NCBI GenBank assembly: GCA_021792135.1
Contig: JAJYVF010000009.1
Span: 62,001 to 126,000, forward strand
Direction of reading: 5' to 3'
Source of the DNA: Acidobacteriota bacterium
Lineage (GTDB): Bacteria; Acidobacteriota; Terriglobia; Terriglobales; Acidobacteriaceae
Length of the DNA stretch: 64,000 nucleotides
The notes beneath the pieces were generated by a model, which was not told the DNA's origin, ran no database searches, and was given only the letters and a program-made list of their open reading frames with translations. How positions within the stretch are numbered: position 1 is the stretch's first letter; every line of letters begins with the position of its first letter. Of this stretch, positions 48,588-61,098 are shown piece after piece. Made by a program: the position numbers and the translations under genes.

Positions 48588-51500
48588 TCAATCCCCGGGG
48601 AGCAGTTCCAGGCGCCTGCCGGCGCGATCGGTGAACCATTCGCGGATCCATCTGGCCAGCAGGAAGCTGAGCGCCGTCACAAGCAGCAGGAGAAGGACAA
48701 AATACCGGGCCATCCACAGACGCATGGCGGCGAACCAGGAGAGATTGCCGATGTGCCAGACACGCCCGCGGAGGTCACAGGAGCGGAATCGTCCATTGCG
48801 CAGCAGGGTCACGGCATCGGAGAAGTCGTCGGACTGGGAGCGGTCGAGCAGCGCCCCGGCGAAGGCGCCGGCGGAGGTGGTATCGCGCAGCGCGATCAGC
48901 ACGAAAGCGCGCTGGGGAGAGGAGGGCGATTCGATTTCCTCGGCCATGGCGTCGGCGGCGGCGCCGTGGCTCGGGAAGATATTGGGCAGAGCGGAGCTGG
49001 GTATCCATCCGTGGCTGTTCAGATCCCGCAACAGTACAGGCAGACCTCGATCGGGGCGGGCCAGCCGGAACCCTGCCGGGCCGATGGTGACGGGCAGCAG
49101 AGGAGCGAGCTGTGCGAAGGCGGGCTGATCGGTGACGGAGCCGAGCACCAGATAATCGCTGTTTCTGTTGATGACGGTATTGGGTCCGGCCACGGTGACG
49201 CGGAGAGCAGGGTAGCCGGTCTGTGCGCCGAAGTGACCCATGAGGTCGAGAAAGAGTGCGATTTCAGCGGCGCTGGGTGTGGATGGGAGGACAACCGTGG
49301 TTTGCGACAGATCGGCCATACGCGTAAAAGGGAAGCCGGCGTGGGCGAATAGCTGAAGATTCGGCATCCGCGTCCACAAGGAAAGGCCGTGCAGGTCGAG
49401 GGAGGAGTTGCAGAGGAGTTCTCCGCGAGGCGGGGCGAGCGAAGTCTGCGCCGCCTTCTGCGCTCCGAAATCGAAATGAAAGAGGATGGTATTTCCAAAG
49501 GGCCGGAGGCCGGCGACGGGCAGAAGGACGACTTGCTGTGCCTCGGCCCATCCGGCGCCCGGGATGAGCGGGATGTCGTTGAGCTGGTACCCGTTGATGA
49601 CGATGCGCAGAGCCGCGCCCGCGCCAGCCGCCCAGGCGGTATAGCGGTAGGCAAGATGCAGTCTGATCGTCTGGTGCTCGCCGTAGAAGAGGTCTGGCGG
49701 GAGATGAAAGTAAACAGGAACAGGATGAGAGCCGTCGGTCGCGAGTGCGCTTTGGGATTGGCAGCCGATCAGAGGGGAGGCTGCGCTCACCGGGAGCCAC
49801 CGCGGTGCGTCTTCCGGGCTGCGCGGGGGCGGCAGGGGCGCAGGTGCAATGGACAATGTATCGCCGGCCGGCTTCAGAGGCCGGGGGGAAGAAGTGGCCT
49901 CAGCGGTTTTCAGGAGCGAGAGAGTGCGGGCCGCATGCAGCAGCTGATCCTGGTCGCTGCCGGCGACGATGAGGACATTGCCGTAGGGGTCGGATGGGTT
50001 ATTGCGAACGGCAAGGATCGGTCCGCTGCCCGCGGGGATGCCGAGAGAGGCCGGTAATGTATCCCGACGATCGGAGAGGATGACAAGATCGCCGGCCGGG
50101 ATGGAGCCGATCACCGTGGAGAAGCGGACCGGTTTGGCTCTGGCGAGAAGGCCGAACCAGGAGGCCACGACTCCGCCGGCCTCAAGCTGCTCCGGGCCGG
50201 GCGGGGAAAGAAAGACGAGAGGAACCACCGTCGAAGACTGCAGGTCCGGGTCGAGGAAGGGCAGCGGAAGCTCGGAAAGATCATTGTGCAGGCGCAGCCG
50301 ATACCCTGAAACACTGAGTGAGGAATCGGAGCTGATCCGTGCGCGAACGATCGATGAGGCCTGATCCTCGGGTTCCATCACACCGCTTCCGCTGAACTGA
50401 AAGGTCAGAGTATTGTTGCGGACCAGCAGGCCCGCAGGGATGGGGATTTCGGTTTCGGCGAAGCCTGCGCCGCCGGGCTGGGGTGAACCGGGGTGAAGGG
50501 TGGCGATGACGGTTCCGTTCACGGCGACGGTCAGCGAGGTTGCCCGCGGATCCAGTTCGGGATCGAGGCTGTAGCGAAGTTTCAGCGTGGCCTGCTGCGG
50601 CACCAGCGTAGAGGAAAGATTGAAGGGGACTGAAGCTGCAGAGCGCGGGCCGCGCATGTCCATGGCGTCCGATACGCCCATATCATCGAGCGTCAGGGTC
50701 TGCCGGGTTTTGCTGAGGTCCTGCGAAGCCGCAGCAGCCTGGTGATCGCTGCGCAGATCGGCGGCGAAAAGCGGATGGCAGCTCAGCAGGAAAAACAGGG
50801 CGACCATCGCGGTGACCGCGGATTTGGGCACGCGCTGCCGGGCGGAGCTTTCCTTCTCGGGGAAGAAACTTGCGAGGAGCTGATAAATTCCGTAGCCGGC
50901 CAGCCGGATTACCCGTGCCAGGCTGACCAGGGGGCGATCGATCTCGCGGGTTTCGGGCGGCTGCAGCCAGGCATCGGCGCGCGAGTAGAGCGCGCGGGTA
51001 AGGGTCTCCTGTTCGGCGATCGTCTCCGCGGAGAAGGCGACGCGGATTTCTCCGTTGGCCGTGCCGAGAACCGTTGCGGTCACGCGGGCATCGCCGGTGT
51101 GCAGGGGAAAGCCGATCTGAAAGCGGTCGCGCAGCGACAAACAATCTTCGGGCGGCAATTCGATGGCCGCGCCGGTGACCGACATATTGGTGGTCACCGC
51201 GATCAGCTGCCGGCCGTCCGGCATATGGAGAGAGACAGGGATCCGCGCCTCGATGCGAACCGACCCGCGTCTCTGTTTCTGCTCATGGGCAACCGCGGCC
51301 GCGACACCGAGAATGACCATATTGAAGAGGATCCAGACGAGGTTCATGATCACGGTGCCTGGATGCCGGGTATCGTGGAGGAAGAGCCGCCATGGGGCTA
51401 CGGCCACTCCGAGGAAATTCAGAAAGAGCAGCCACGCGGTAGGTGTGGCGATCTTCGTGTCGAAGCGCGTGTCGCTGAGGGTATTTCCCTTGTCAGTGAC

Positions 51501-52970
51501 ATTGAACTTACCCAGTCTGGGATTGATGAGAGCCAGCAGAGTGGGGATCAGGATATACGGGGCGAGAACCGTTTCATAAATCTCGTTCCAGAAGGAATGA
51601 CGGTGATAGCCCTGAATGCGGGAGTTGGTCAGGCTGGAAAGGACCAGGTGGGGCAGCGAAAAGGCAACGATGGCGAGCCAGTAACCGGGAATGATGGTTC
51701 TGCCCAGCAGCATGTAGACGAGGGGCGCGCAGAGAAAGACAAGACGCGGGACCGCGTAGAGGAAGTGCAGCATCGCGTTGAGATAACAGAGGCGCTGCGT
51801 GAATTTCATGCCCCGGGCGAAGAGGGGATTGTCGGTGCGCAGAATCTGGATCATGCCCCGTGCCCAGCGGATGCGCTGGCCGACATGCGCAGCCAGAGTT
51901 TCGGTGGCCAGCCCGGCTGCCTGAGGGATATTGATGTAGGCCGTGTTGTAGCCGAGTTTCTGCATCCGCAGGGAAGTATGAGCATCTTCGGTGACCGTCT
52001 CCACGGCGATGCCGCCCACTGCGTCCAGCGCCGAGCGGCGGATCAGCGCACAGGAGCCGCAGAAGAAGGTGGCGTTCCAGAAGTCATTGCCGTCCTGCAC
52101 GATTCCGTAGAACAGTTCGCCTTCGTTGGGGATCGTCCTGTAGTGCACCAGGTTGCGCTCAAAGGGGTCCGGCGAATAGAAGTGGTGGGGCGTCTGCAGC
52201 ATGGCCAGCTTCCGATCGGCCAGCATCCAGCCGAGGGTCACCTGCAGAAAGCTGCGCGTGGGAACGTGGTCGCAGTCGAAGATGGCGACATAGGGCGAGG
52301 CCATACGGGAAAGAGCGTGATTGATGTTCCCCGCCTTCGCGTGCCTGTGCTCCTGGCGGGTGATGTAGCCGACCCCGGCCTCCTCAGCGAATGCGCGGAA
52401 ATCATCGCGGGTGCCGTCGTCGAGGATATAGACATGGAGCTTGTCCGGGGGATAGTCGATCTGGATGGCAGCCAGGGCCGTGTAGCGAACCAGCGAGAGC
52501 GGCTCATTGTAAGTGGGAATGACGATGTCGACGTGCGGCCATTCGTTTTCGTCGCCGGGGAGGGGAACCGGTGTGCGTTTCAGCGGCCAGGCCGTCTGCA
52601 TATAGCCCAGCACCATGATGACGAAGGTGTAGGCTTCCGCCGCGATCAGGATGAGCATGAAGAGCGCGTCATAACTGAAGCGATGGCTGGAAGGGTCGCT
52701 GAAGAAGTCCACGAGCATGGCGACTCGCCACCATCCGTAGCGAAGTGTGGCGGTCAGCGAAACCAGCATGAGCCCGAGCGTCACGACGCGGGAGCTGGAA
52801 CTGCGGTTGGCGGCCAGTCCGATGAGGATGCTGACTGCGCCGAGAACCATCTGCTTCGGCCAGCTCAGGTAAAGGCTTACGAGCTGCAGGAAGAGGAACG
52901 CCGTCAGGCAAAGGATCGCGATTCGAAACGATCGAGAGACTGATCCACGTCGAGCTAACTGATTCGCCAT
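48588..52970 (-). CDS. bcsAB: Fused cellulose synthase BcsA-BcsB with PilZ domain
   Basis: 1460 aa, one uninterrupted frame. BcsA part (about 1-715): transmembrane helices, GT2 catalytic residues D184/D185 (ILDDG), D232-C-D234 (FDCDH), T-E-D329 and QRIRW (365-369), then the PilZ domain with Q566-x-R568-xxx-R572 (QRRGSVR) and N595-x-S597-xx-G600 (NMSVTG), the c-di-GMP-binding set. A membrane helix at about 717-737 leads into the BcsB-like periplasmic part (740-1415) and a final helix. Fusion is known from acetic acid bacteria. No bcsC, bcsZ or bcsD is adjacent. Confidence 0.94.
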   Translation of the reverse strand: MANQLARRGSVSRSFRIAILCLTAFLFLQLVSLYLSWPKQMVLGAVSILIGLAANRSSSSRVVTLGLMLVSLTATLRYGWWRVAMLVDFFSDPSSHRFSYDALFMLILIAAEAYTFVIMVLGYMQTAWPLKRTPVPLPGDENEWPHVDIVIPTYNEPLSLVRYTALAAIQIDYPPDKLHVYILDDGTRDDFRAFAEEAGVGYITRQEHRHAKAGNINHALSRMASPYVAIFDCDHVPTRSFLQVTLGWMLADRKLAMLQTPHHFYSPDPFERNLVHYRTIPNEGELFYGIVQDGNDFWNATFFCGSCALIRRSALDAVGGIAVETVTEDAHTSLRMQKLGYNTAYINIPQAAGLATETLAAHVGQRIRWARGMIQILRTDNPLFARGMKFTQRLCYLNAMLHFLYAVPRLVFLCAPLVYMLLGRTIIPGYWLAIVAFSLPHLVLSSLTNSRIQGYHRHSFWNEIYETVLAPYILIPTLLALINPRLGKFNVTDKGNTLSDTRFDTKIATPTAWLLFLNFLGVAVAPWRLFLHDTRHPGTVIMNLVWILFNMVILGVAAAVAHEQKQRRGSVRIEARIPVSLHMPDGRQLIAVTTNMSVTGAAIELPPEDCLSLRDRFQIGFPLHTGDARVTATVLGTANGEIRVAFSAETIAEQETLTRALYSRADAWLQPPETREIDRPLVSLARVIRLAGYGIYQLLASFFPEKESSARQRVPKSAVTAMVALFFLLSCHPLFAADLRSDHQAAAASQDLSKTRQTLTLDDMGVSDAMDMRGPRSAASVPFNLSSTLVPQQATLKLRYSLDPELDPRATSLTVAVNGTVIATLHPGSPQPGGAGFAETEIPIPAGLLVRNNTLTFQFSGSGVMEPEDQASSIVRARISSDSSLSVSGYRLRLHNDLSELPLPFLDPDLQSSTVVPLVFLSPPGPEQLEAGGVVASWFGLLARAKPVRFSTVIGSIPAGDLVILSDRRDTLPASLGIPAGSGPILAVRNNPSDPYGNVLIVAGSDQDQLLHAARTLSLLKTAEATSSPRPLKPAGDTLSIAPAPLPPPRSPEDAPRWLPVSAASPLIGCQSQSALATDGSHPVPVYFHLPPDLFYGEHQTIRLHLAYRYTAWAAGAGAALRIVINGYQLNDIPLIPGAGWAEAQQVVLLPVAGLRPFGNTILFHFDFGAQKAAQTSLAPPRGELLCNSSLDLHGLSLWTRMPNLQLFAHAGFPFTRMADLSQTTVVLPSTPSAAEIALFLDLMGHFGAQTGYPALRVTVAGPNTVINRNSDYLVLGSVTDQPAFAQLAPLLPVTIGPAGFRLARPDRGLPVLLRDLNSHGWIPSSALPNIFPSHGAAADAMAEEIESPSSPQRAFVLIALRDTTSAGAFAGALLDRSQSDDFSDAVTLLRNGRFRSCDLRGRVWHIGNLSWFAAMRLWMARYFVLLLLLVTALSFLLARWIREWFTDRAGRRLELLPGD

Positions 52971-53140
52971 AGGGGGATGTTTCTACGGTGACATGCGGGG
53001 CAGGCTACGGTAATACCTCTGGCGGGGGATACCAGGGAGTCTCGGGTTAGCCGCTATGCCACAGATGGAGAAGGCTGGTGAAGCCGGGGAGAATCGAGGC
53101 TGCGGGGGAGGCGAGCCTTCTGCCCGGCCGGCGGATCCCG

Positions 53141-54096
53141 TCAGTTCAGCGAATCGACGATTGAGGTCTGGCCGGCGAAGGGCAGCGCGGAGTCCCACAC
53201 GCAGACGCGGTTGCGGCCGCCGGCCTTCGCGTCGTATAACGCCTGGTCCGCCAGCCGAAGCAGCTGCTCGGGCGATCGACTCGGGCTCCAGCTCGGAAAG
53301 CTTGCCGCTCCGATGCTGATCGACACGTCCAGCGCACGGTTTCCGGTTTGTATCCGGGTGGCGCCGACGGCGGCACGCACCTGTTCGGCACACGGTCGGA
53401 GATCCTCGGCGGTACAGCCTTCGAGCACGATGAGGAACTCTTCTCCTCCATAGCGCCCGATACGGTCGCTCTTCCTCACGGAATGCTGGAGGCGCGCTGC
53501 GACTTCTTCAAGGACCGAATCGCCGGCGAGGTGGCCGTAGAGGTCATTGATTTCCTTAAAGTGATCGATGTCGCAAAGCAGGACCGAGACAGGGTAATCG
53601 GCGCGTGCGGCAGTTTCGAGGGCGTCTGTCAGGTGCGACAGAACCGATCCGCGGTTCCACAGCCCGGTGAGGGCATCGTGGGTCGCGCGATGGCGCATCT
53701 TCTCGCGAGCATCGACGAGCTTGTCTTCGTATCGCAGGATTCGTCTCCCGGTCAGGAGGCGCGCCTTCAGTTCTGCCGGATTGCAGGGTTTGGTCAGGTA
53801 GTCGTCCGCGCCGGACTCGAGGCCTGCAACGACGTCGGCGTTGTCCTGTCTCGCCGTGAGCAGGGCGATGTAGACGTAGGATTCCTCGCGGTGGCGGCGA
53901 ACCTCGCGGCACACCGCCAGCCCATCCATTTCGGGCATGATCCAGTCGATGAGAGCCAGCCGCGGTCCGTTATTGCGGGTCAGCTCGCGGCAGGCGGAAA
54001 CGCCGTCGGCAGCCAGGACGACATCATAGCCGATCCTCTGCAGGATTCCCTGCATGAGGCGCCGCGAAACCGAATCGTCATCGGCAACGAGAATAT

Positions 54097-54100
<4 letters not shown>
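53141..54100 (-). CDS. Response regulator with diguanylate cyclase domain (REC-GGDEF)
   Basis: 319 aa. Receiver domain with D52 as phosphoryl acceptor ([12 protein letters not shown]), then a GGDEF domain with an active GGEEF (218-222) and the inhibitory I-site RKSD (209-212) five residues before it. It should make c-di-GMP when phosphorylated and be limited by its product. Its ATG overlaps the stop of the kinase gene (ATGA), and its product would act on the PilZ domain of the neighbouring cellulose synthase, 170 bases downstream. Confidence 0.94.
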
Positions 54101-56892
<2,792 letters not shown>

Positions 56893-57173
56893 GGTAATCG
56901 CTCTCTGTTACTTTCGTTTCAAGAATTTACCAGTCCCGCACAGTTCCAAGCTCTAGCACTTTTGCGTTACGGGTTGGGCGCTCCACGCGTCGATCAGAGA
57001 CGTGAAGCTGCCAAAGACGCAGGCGTTCGGCCGAAGCCCGCAGCGTTCTTCGCCGGCCGATCGTTGGGGAGTGCAGTCATTCGAAGGCGTTCTGAGTCAC
57101 AGTGCCGAGGGCGCCGCAGGAGTGGAGCGGGCCCACCGTGGCTGGAAAGGAAAATGGCAGGACAACAAGAGTG
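56893..57173. other. Intergenic stretch, no gene seen
   Basis: 281 bases upstream of the sensor kinase, containing its promoter region and, on the + strand, the start of the decayed cheA sequence. Nothing else recognised. Confidence 0.4.
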
Positions 57174-57521
57174 CTGTTACTCAGCCGGGCTGTGCTCCAT
57201 AGTCTGGCGCAACTGGCGCGCATCCCCGGTGACCCGCAAAAGACTGCGATGTGCATGCGCATGGTACCGGTAAGTGGTTTGTTCCAGAAGATGAGTCGTC
57301 TGGTGAGGGATCTGGCTCGCAAGACGGGCAAGCAGGCCGAGACGGAAGCAATCGGTGGGGACACGGAACTCGATGGCAACGTGGTGGAGGAGCTGGCAGA
57401 CCCGTTGATGCACATGGTCCGCAATGCTGCGGACCACGGACGGGAGCCTCCCGAAGAGCGGCGTGCGGCGGGCAAGGATGCCACAGGACGAATTCGCCTC
57501 GGCGCAAGCCACCAGGCGGGG
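57174..57521 (+). pseudogene. cheA: Internal fragment of a CheA chemotaxis kinase gene
   Basis: The + frame reads as the dimerisation-to-N-box part of CheA: DPQKTAMCMRMVPV, FQKMSRLVRDLARKTGKQ, GDTELDGNVVEELADPLMHM and VRNAADHGREPPEERRAAGK. The phosphotransfer domain, the nucleotide-binding G-boxes and the CheW-like domain are all missing; after HQAG the frame shifts to unrelated residues. It is an ancient remnant with no partner chemotaxis genes nearby. Confidence 0.8.
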
Positions 57522-57831
57522 CATACGGGCCACCTCCTGCGCGATTTCCGGCGTCCTGGAGGTGATGGCCGCAGCACGAACGCCGGAGGTGGCGTAGGCT
57601 TTCAGATGGATGTCGCGCATGATGAATCCGGCGCGGACAGCAAAATCGCTGCGCAGAGGCTGCAGAGGACGGGGTCGAGATCCAGATGGGGGTCGAGTGT
57701 CATGAGGAACAGAAACGCGCCAGGCTCATGAAACGAAGAGCTGCCCGATGAACTCCAATGAATGTTATTGATGCAACCGCTCGCCTGGCACGAGGTCGAC
57801 GCGAAGACTTATCCTGCAGGAGAAACTGAAA
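57522..57831. other. Intergenic stretch after the cheA fragment, no gene seen
   Basis: 310 bases, no frame with a recognisable product. The last 20 bases include GCAGGAG, the ribosome-binding site of the following gene. Confidence 0.4.
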
Positions 57832-58653
57832 GTGAAACTCGGTCTCATCAGCTCCGCCTGGCTGGGCACTGGCATCGATACCGCCCGCGGCATTGAACTG
57901 ACCCGCGAAATCGGATTCGACACCATTGACATCTTTGCCGACCCGATGGAGATCGATGCGCGGGAACGCCGGCTCATCCGCAAAGCCTGTATCTCCGCCG
58001 GGCTTCCAGTTGTATCCACTGTATGCTGTGCGCTGGGTATTGCCGATTTCAATCAGCCGGTGCGAGCATTCCATGTGAAGCGCGCCAAATCGTATCTTGA
58101 TTTCTGCTATGAGCTCGACGGCCGAAATCTGCTGTTTGTGGTGGGCGAATATATCTGGCAGAAGGAAGTGGTTGCGCCCCAGGACCAGTGGAAGTGGGCC
58201 GTGCAGCACGTGCGCGAACTGGCCGAGTATGCATCGACACTGGGCCTGGAGATCGTTGTGGAGATCGAGCCTTTCCATTTGTCCATCGTGCATAATGTCG
58301 AGTCGATGGGGCAATTTCTTAGTGAGGTCGATCATCCGGCCGCCAGGGCCAATATCGATATATCCCATCTTGCACTCGTCGGCAATTCGGCGAGCGAAAT
58401 TGCCAGCCTGGCTGGCCGCATTGGCCACGTGCACCTCTCCGACTGCAATGGGAAGGTGCACGGGGATCTTCCGCCGGGGCGGGGGACGGTCAGTTTTCCG
58501 CCTTATCTCAAAGCCCTCGCTGACGCTGGTTTTTCGGGTACCGTCAGCATCGAACTCGAGTATTCGCCGGAGCCGGACAAGATTCTCGACTGGGTTCGTG
58601 AGGCCTATCAGGCTACCGATCGCCTGATGACCAGCCTTGGAATTCGTGCCTGA
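57832..58653 (+). CDS. Sugar phosphate isomerase/epimerase-like TIM-barrel protein
   Basis: 273 aa, cytoplasmic, GTG start with AGGAG ten bases upstream. The AP-endonuclease-2 fold marks are a Glu in IVVEIEPFH, a His-Asp metal pair in NIDISH, then HVHLSDCNG and VSIELEY. The metal set (two Glu, His, Asp) fits isomerases and 3-keto-sugar epimerases/lyases. It is paired with a PhyH-type dioxygenase 34 bases downstream. Substrate unknown. Confidence 0.85.
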   Translation: MKLGLISSAWLGTGIDTARGIELTREIGFDTIDIFADPMEIDARERRLIRKACISAGLPVVSTVCCALGIADFNQPVRAFHVKRAKSYLDFCYELDGRNLLFVVGEYIWQKEVVAPQDQWKWAVQHVRELAEYASTLGLEIVVEIEPFHLSIVHNVESMGQFLSEVDHPAARANIDISHLALVGNSASEIASLAGRIGHVHLSDCNGKVHGDLPPGRGTVSFPPYLKALADAGFSGTVSIELEYSPEPDKILDWVREAYQATDRLMTSLGIRA

Positions 58654-58687
58654 TCGGAAAGACCTGCGATGAACGGAGGTATTCATC

Positions 58688-59554
58688 ATGGCTGCTGGTC
58701 CGCTGCAGGACAGCGCGCTCAAGACCTACGAGTCGGACGGTTTCGTGCTGGCGAGGCATCTCTTCGATACCGAAGAGATCGGCCTGTTGCGGCGCGCGGC
58801 CAAAGAAGACCGGGAGCTCGATCAGCATTCGTTTGGCAGAGGCGATGGCGAAGGCGGCACGGTTCGTCTTTCGCTGTGGAATCACCCTGGCAACACCATC
58901 TATGGCATGTTCGCGCGCTGCGAGACCATCGTGAACACTGCCGAAAAGATCCTTCAGGGCGAGGTCTACCACTACCATTCCAAGATGATCATGAAAGACC
59001 CCAGGGTTGGTGGAGCCTGGGCCTGGCACCAGGACTACGGCTACTGGTATCAGAACGGAGTTCTCTTTCCGCTCCTCACCAGCGCCTTCATTGCCGTCGA
59101 TCCGGCGACAAAGCAGAATGGATGCATGCAGGTGCTCAGGGGATCGCATCAGCTCGGCCGCGTGGACCACATCCTCACCGGGGAGCAGGCGGGCGCCGAT
59201 CCGGAGCGTGTTCGCGAAGCGGAGAAGGTGCTGGACCTCGTATACGTCGAAATGGATCCGGGGGATGTGCTCTTCTTCCATGCCAACCTGCTTCATCGCT
59301 CCGATCAGAACAAGTCCGAGAGGCCGCGCTGGGCGATGATCTGCTGCTACAACGCGGCTCGGAACAATCCCTGGAAGGAACATCACCACCCGCGCTACAC
59401 GCCCCTCAGCAAAGTTCCCGATCACGCGATCCGCGAAGCCGGCCTGCGCCGCTTCAGCGACAGCGGCAGCGACGTTGCGTGGCTCGATCAGGCCGAAGAC
59501 AAGAGCGCCCGGAGCCTGGAGGAATCTGCAGCGATGCGCGGCGGCGGACAATGA
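58688..59554 (+). CDS. Phytanoyl-CoA dioxygenase (PhyH) family protein
   Basis: 288 aa Fe(II)/2-oxoglutarate-dependent oxygenase. The iron triad H114-x-D116 (WHQDYGYW) and H203 (LLHRSDQN) are present, and GSHQLGR precedes the distal His as usual. GGAGG stands before the ATG. Coupled in an operon to the isomerase-like gene, it probably hydroxylates a small carboxylate or sugar derivative. Actual substrate cannot be inferred from sequence. Confidence 0.88.
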   Translation: MAAGPLQDSALKTYESDGFVLARHLFDTEEIGLLRRAAKEDRELDQHSFGRGDGEGGTVRLSLWNHPGNTIYGMFARCETIVNTAEKILQGEVYHYHSKMIMKDPRVGGAWAWHQDYGYWYQNGVLFPLLTSAFIAVDPATKQNGCMQVLRGSHQLGRVDHILTGEQAGADPERVREAEKVLDLVYVEMDPGDVLFFHANLLHRSDQNKSERPRWAMICCYNAARNNPWKEHHHPRYTPLSKVPDHAIREAGLRRFSDSGSDVAWLDQAEDKSARSLEESAAMRGGGQ

Positions 59555-59727
59555 GGGCGGATTCCTGCTTCTACCCTCGATGACGCCCGGAAGAGGCCGC
59601 TCTGCGGATCGAAGCTGAGCGGCGGCCAGTTCGCAGCTCCGCCTGAGTCAGGATTCACCAGGGTAGCGTCGGTCTGCGGTTTCCGCACACCCATGGGATT
59701 CTCGAATCTCCGACAACGTTGATCGAT

Positions 59728-60912
59728 TCAGAATCCCCGACTCGCGCCGCGTAGTTTTCGTTGGGCGGTGGGCACGGTGATGGGATATCCCTGCCAGACG
59801 TATTCGAGAGCTTCCGGGAGAGTCTGAAGCTTCACCGCATGGTCCACATGCCCGGCGTTGCGAGCGAAGACGAACTGGTAGTGATAGTGTTTGGCGGCCA
59901 GCACGCGGGCCATATTCTCGTTGGCGACAACCCAGTCGTGCATGCCGTCGCGCATGACGTTGGGATTGAGGAGATCGCGGTCGCCCACCTCCATCCAGAC
60001 GCGGACAGGCTTGCGCGGCGAGCGAGGGATGAGGTGCTCGTGGAATTCCCATGCTCCGTGGGGCGTGCGCGGATTCCAGGGCCACTGCTGATTGACGAAG
60101 GTGCCCGAATAGCTGAGAACACGGTGGTAGAGCTCGGGGTGATACCAGGCCATGATGAAGGCGGCGGCACCGCCGGAGCTTCCGCCCATGGTGGCACGCC
60201 CATTGGGATCCTTCGTTAACCGGACGTGGTATCGCTGCTCCACCTGCGGGAGAACTTCTTTTTCGACGAACTCGGCGTAGCGGCCGGAGAGGGTGTCATA
60301 TTCGAGGCCGCGTTCGCTGCCCTGGGCATCGCCGCCGCCGTTGGCGATGGAGATGGCAATCATCACGGGCAGGCGATGCTCGGCGATGAGGTTATCGAGG
60401 GCGGTGAAGAGGCTGAGATCGGGTCCATCAGCGCCCACGATGAAGGGCGCGACGGTTCCGGGAACATATTGTTGGGGGATATAGACGGCCACCCGGCGAG
60501 TCCACGGCGCGGGATGGCTGGTGGGTACGTTCAATTTGTCAGGATTTCCGGGATCGGGAGTGCCGAAAGTGCCGGGATCGCGCGCGATGCCGGGATAGAT
60601 GCGGCTGTCGGCGGAGCTCATGGTGAATTCGAAGACCGCGCCCTTCGGCACATTGGCATGCTCCTGCATTGCAGACGCCGGAGGATGCATGGGGCCGAGA
60701 ATGAAATTGCCGTCCGCGTCGGCCGGTGGAACAGCGCCGTCGGGCAGCTCCTTCGCCTGGACGTAGCCGGGCGTGTGGGGGGCGCGCGTGGGAGGGGCAG
60801 GCCGGCGAGGGGCGGTTGCCTGGGTACGCGCGAGCGGGGCCGAGAGAAAGAAGGCGATGATCAGGGCCGGATGCAGCCGGCGCGGCCGTGCGTTCATGCG
60901 AGGAGTCTTCAT
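59728..60912 (-). CDS. Secreted enterochelin-esterase-like hydrolase
   Basis: 394 aa. A signal peptide (about 1-30) and Pro-rich linker precede an alpha/beta-hydrolase fold with the nucleophile serine in ATMGGSSGGAAAF, an acidic residue in VGDRDLLNP and the His in AGHVDHAV. The D-type (IroE/Fes, feruloyl-esterase-like) family hydrolyses esters of sugars or siderophores. In this glycan-rich context a carbohydrate (feruloyl or acetyl) esterase is plausible. It converges with the PhyH gene. Confidence 0.83.
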   Translation of the reverse strand: MKTPRMNARPRRLHPALIIAFFLSAPLARTQATAPRRPAPPTRAPHTPGYVQAKELPDGAVPPADADGNFILGPMHPPASAMQEHANVPKGAVFEFTMSSADSRIYPGIARDPGTFGTPDPGNPDKLNVPTSHPAPWTRRVAVYIPQQYVPGTVAPFIVGADGPDLSLFTALDNLIAEHRLPVMIAISIANGGGDAQGSERGLEYDTLSGRYAEFVEKEVLPQVEQRYHVRLTKDPNGRATMGGSSGGAAAFIMAWYHPELYHRVLSYSGTFVNQQWPWNPRTPHGAWEFHEHLIPRSPRKPVRVWMEVGDRDLLNPNVMRDGMHDWVVANENMARVLAAKHYHYQFVFARNAGHVDHAVKLQTLPEALEYVWQGYPITVPTAQRKLRGASRGF

Positions 60913-61098
60913 GCAGTGCCCTCTCTGCGGGAATTTTCAGATTGTAGAGGACAGAGCGGGCGGCGGATGCGCGCAGAGCGGGTGGCTCATCTTTGCAGCA
61001 AAGGGAACTGGCGGTGCCCGGCCCGGCAGCCCAGACGCCGAAATGGGGCACGGAATTTGACAGGGGCGGGGCACGGATGCGATTCTCACAAACGCCCG

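Noticed and set aside
60226-61098. Long upstream extension of the Tat-exported isomerase-like protein
   Set aside because: It is antisense to the esterase gene and would bury the Tat signal inside the protein; the ATG at 61099 puts the signal at the N-terminus.
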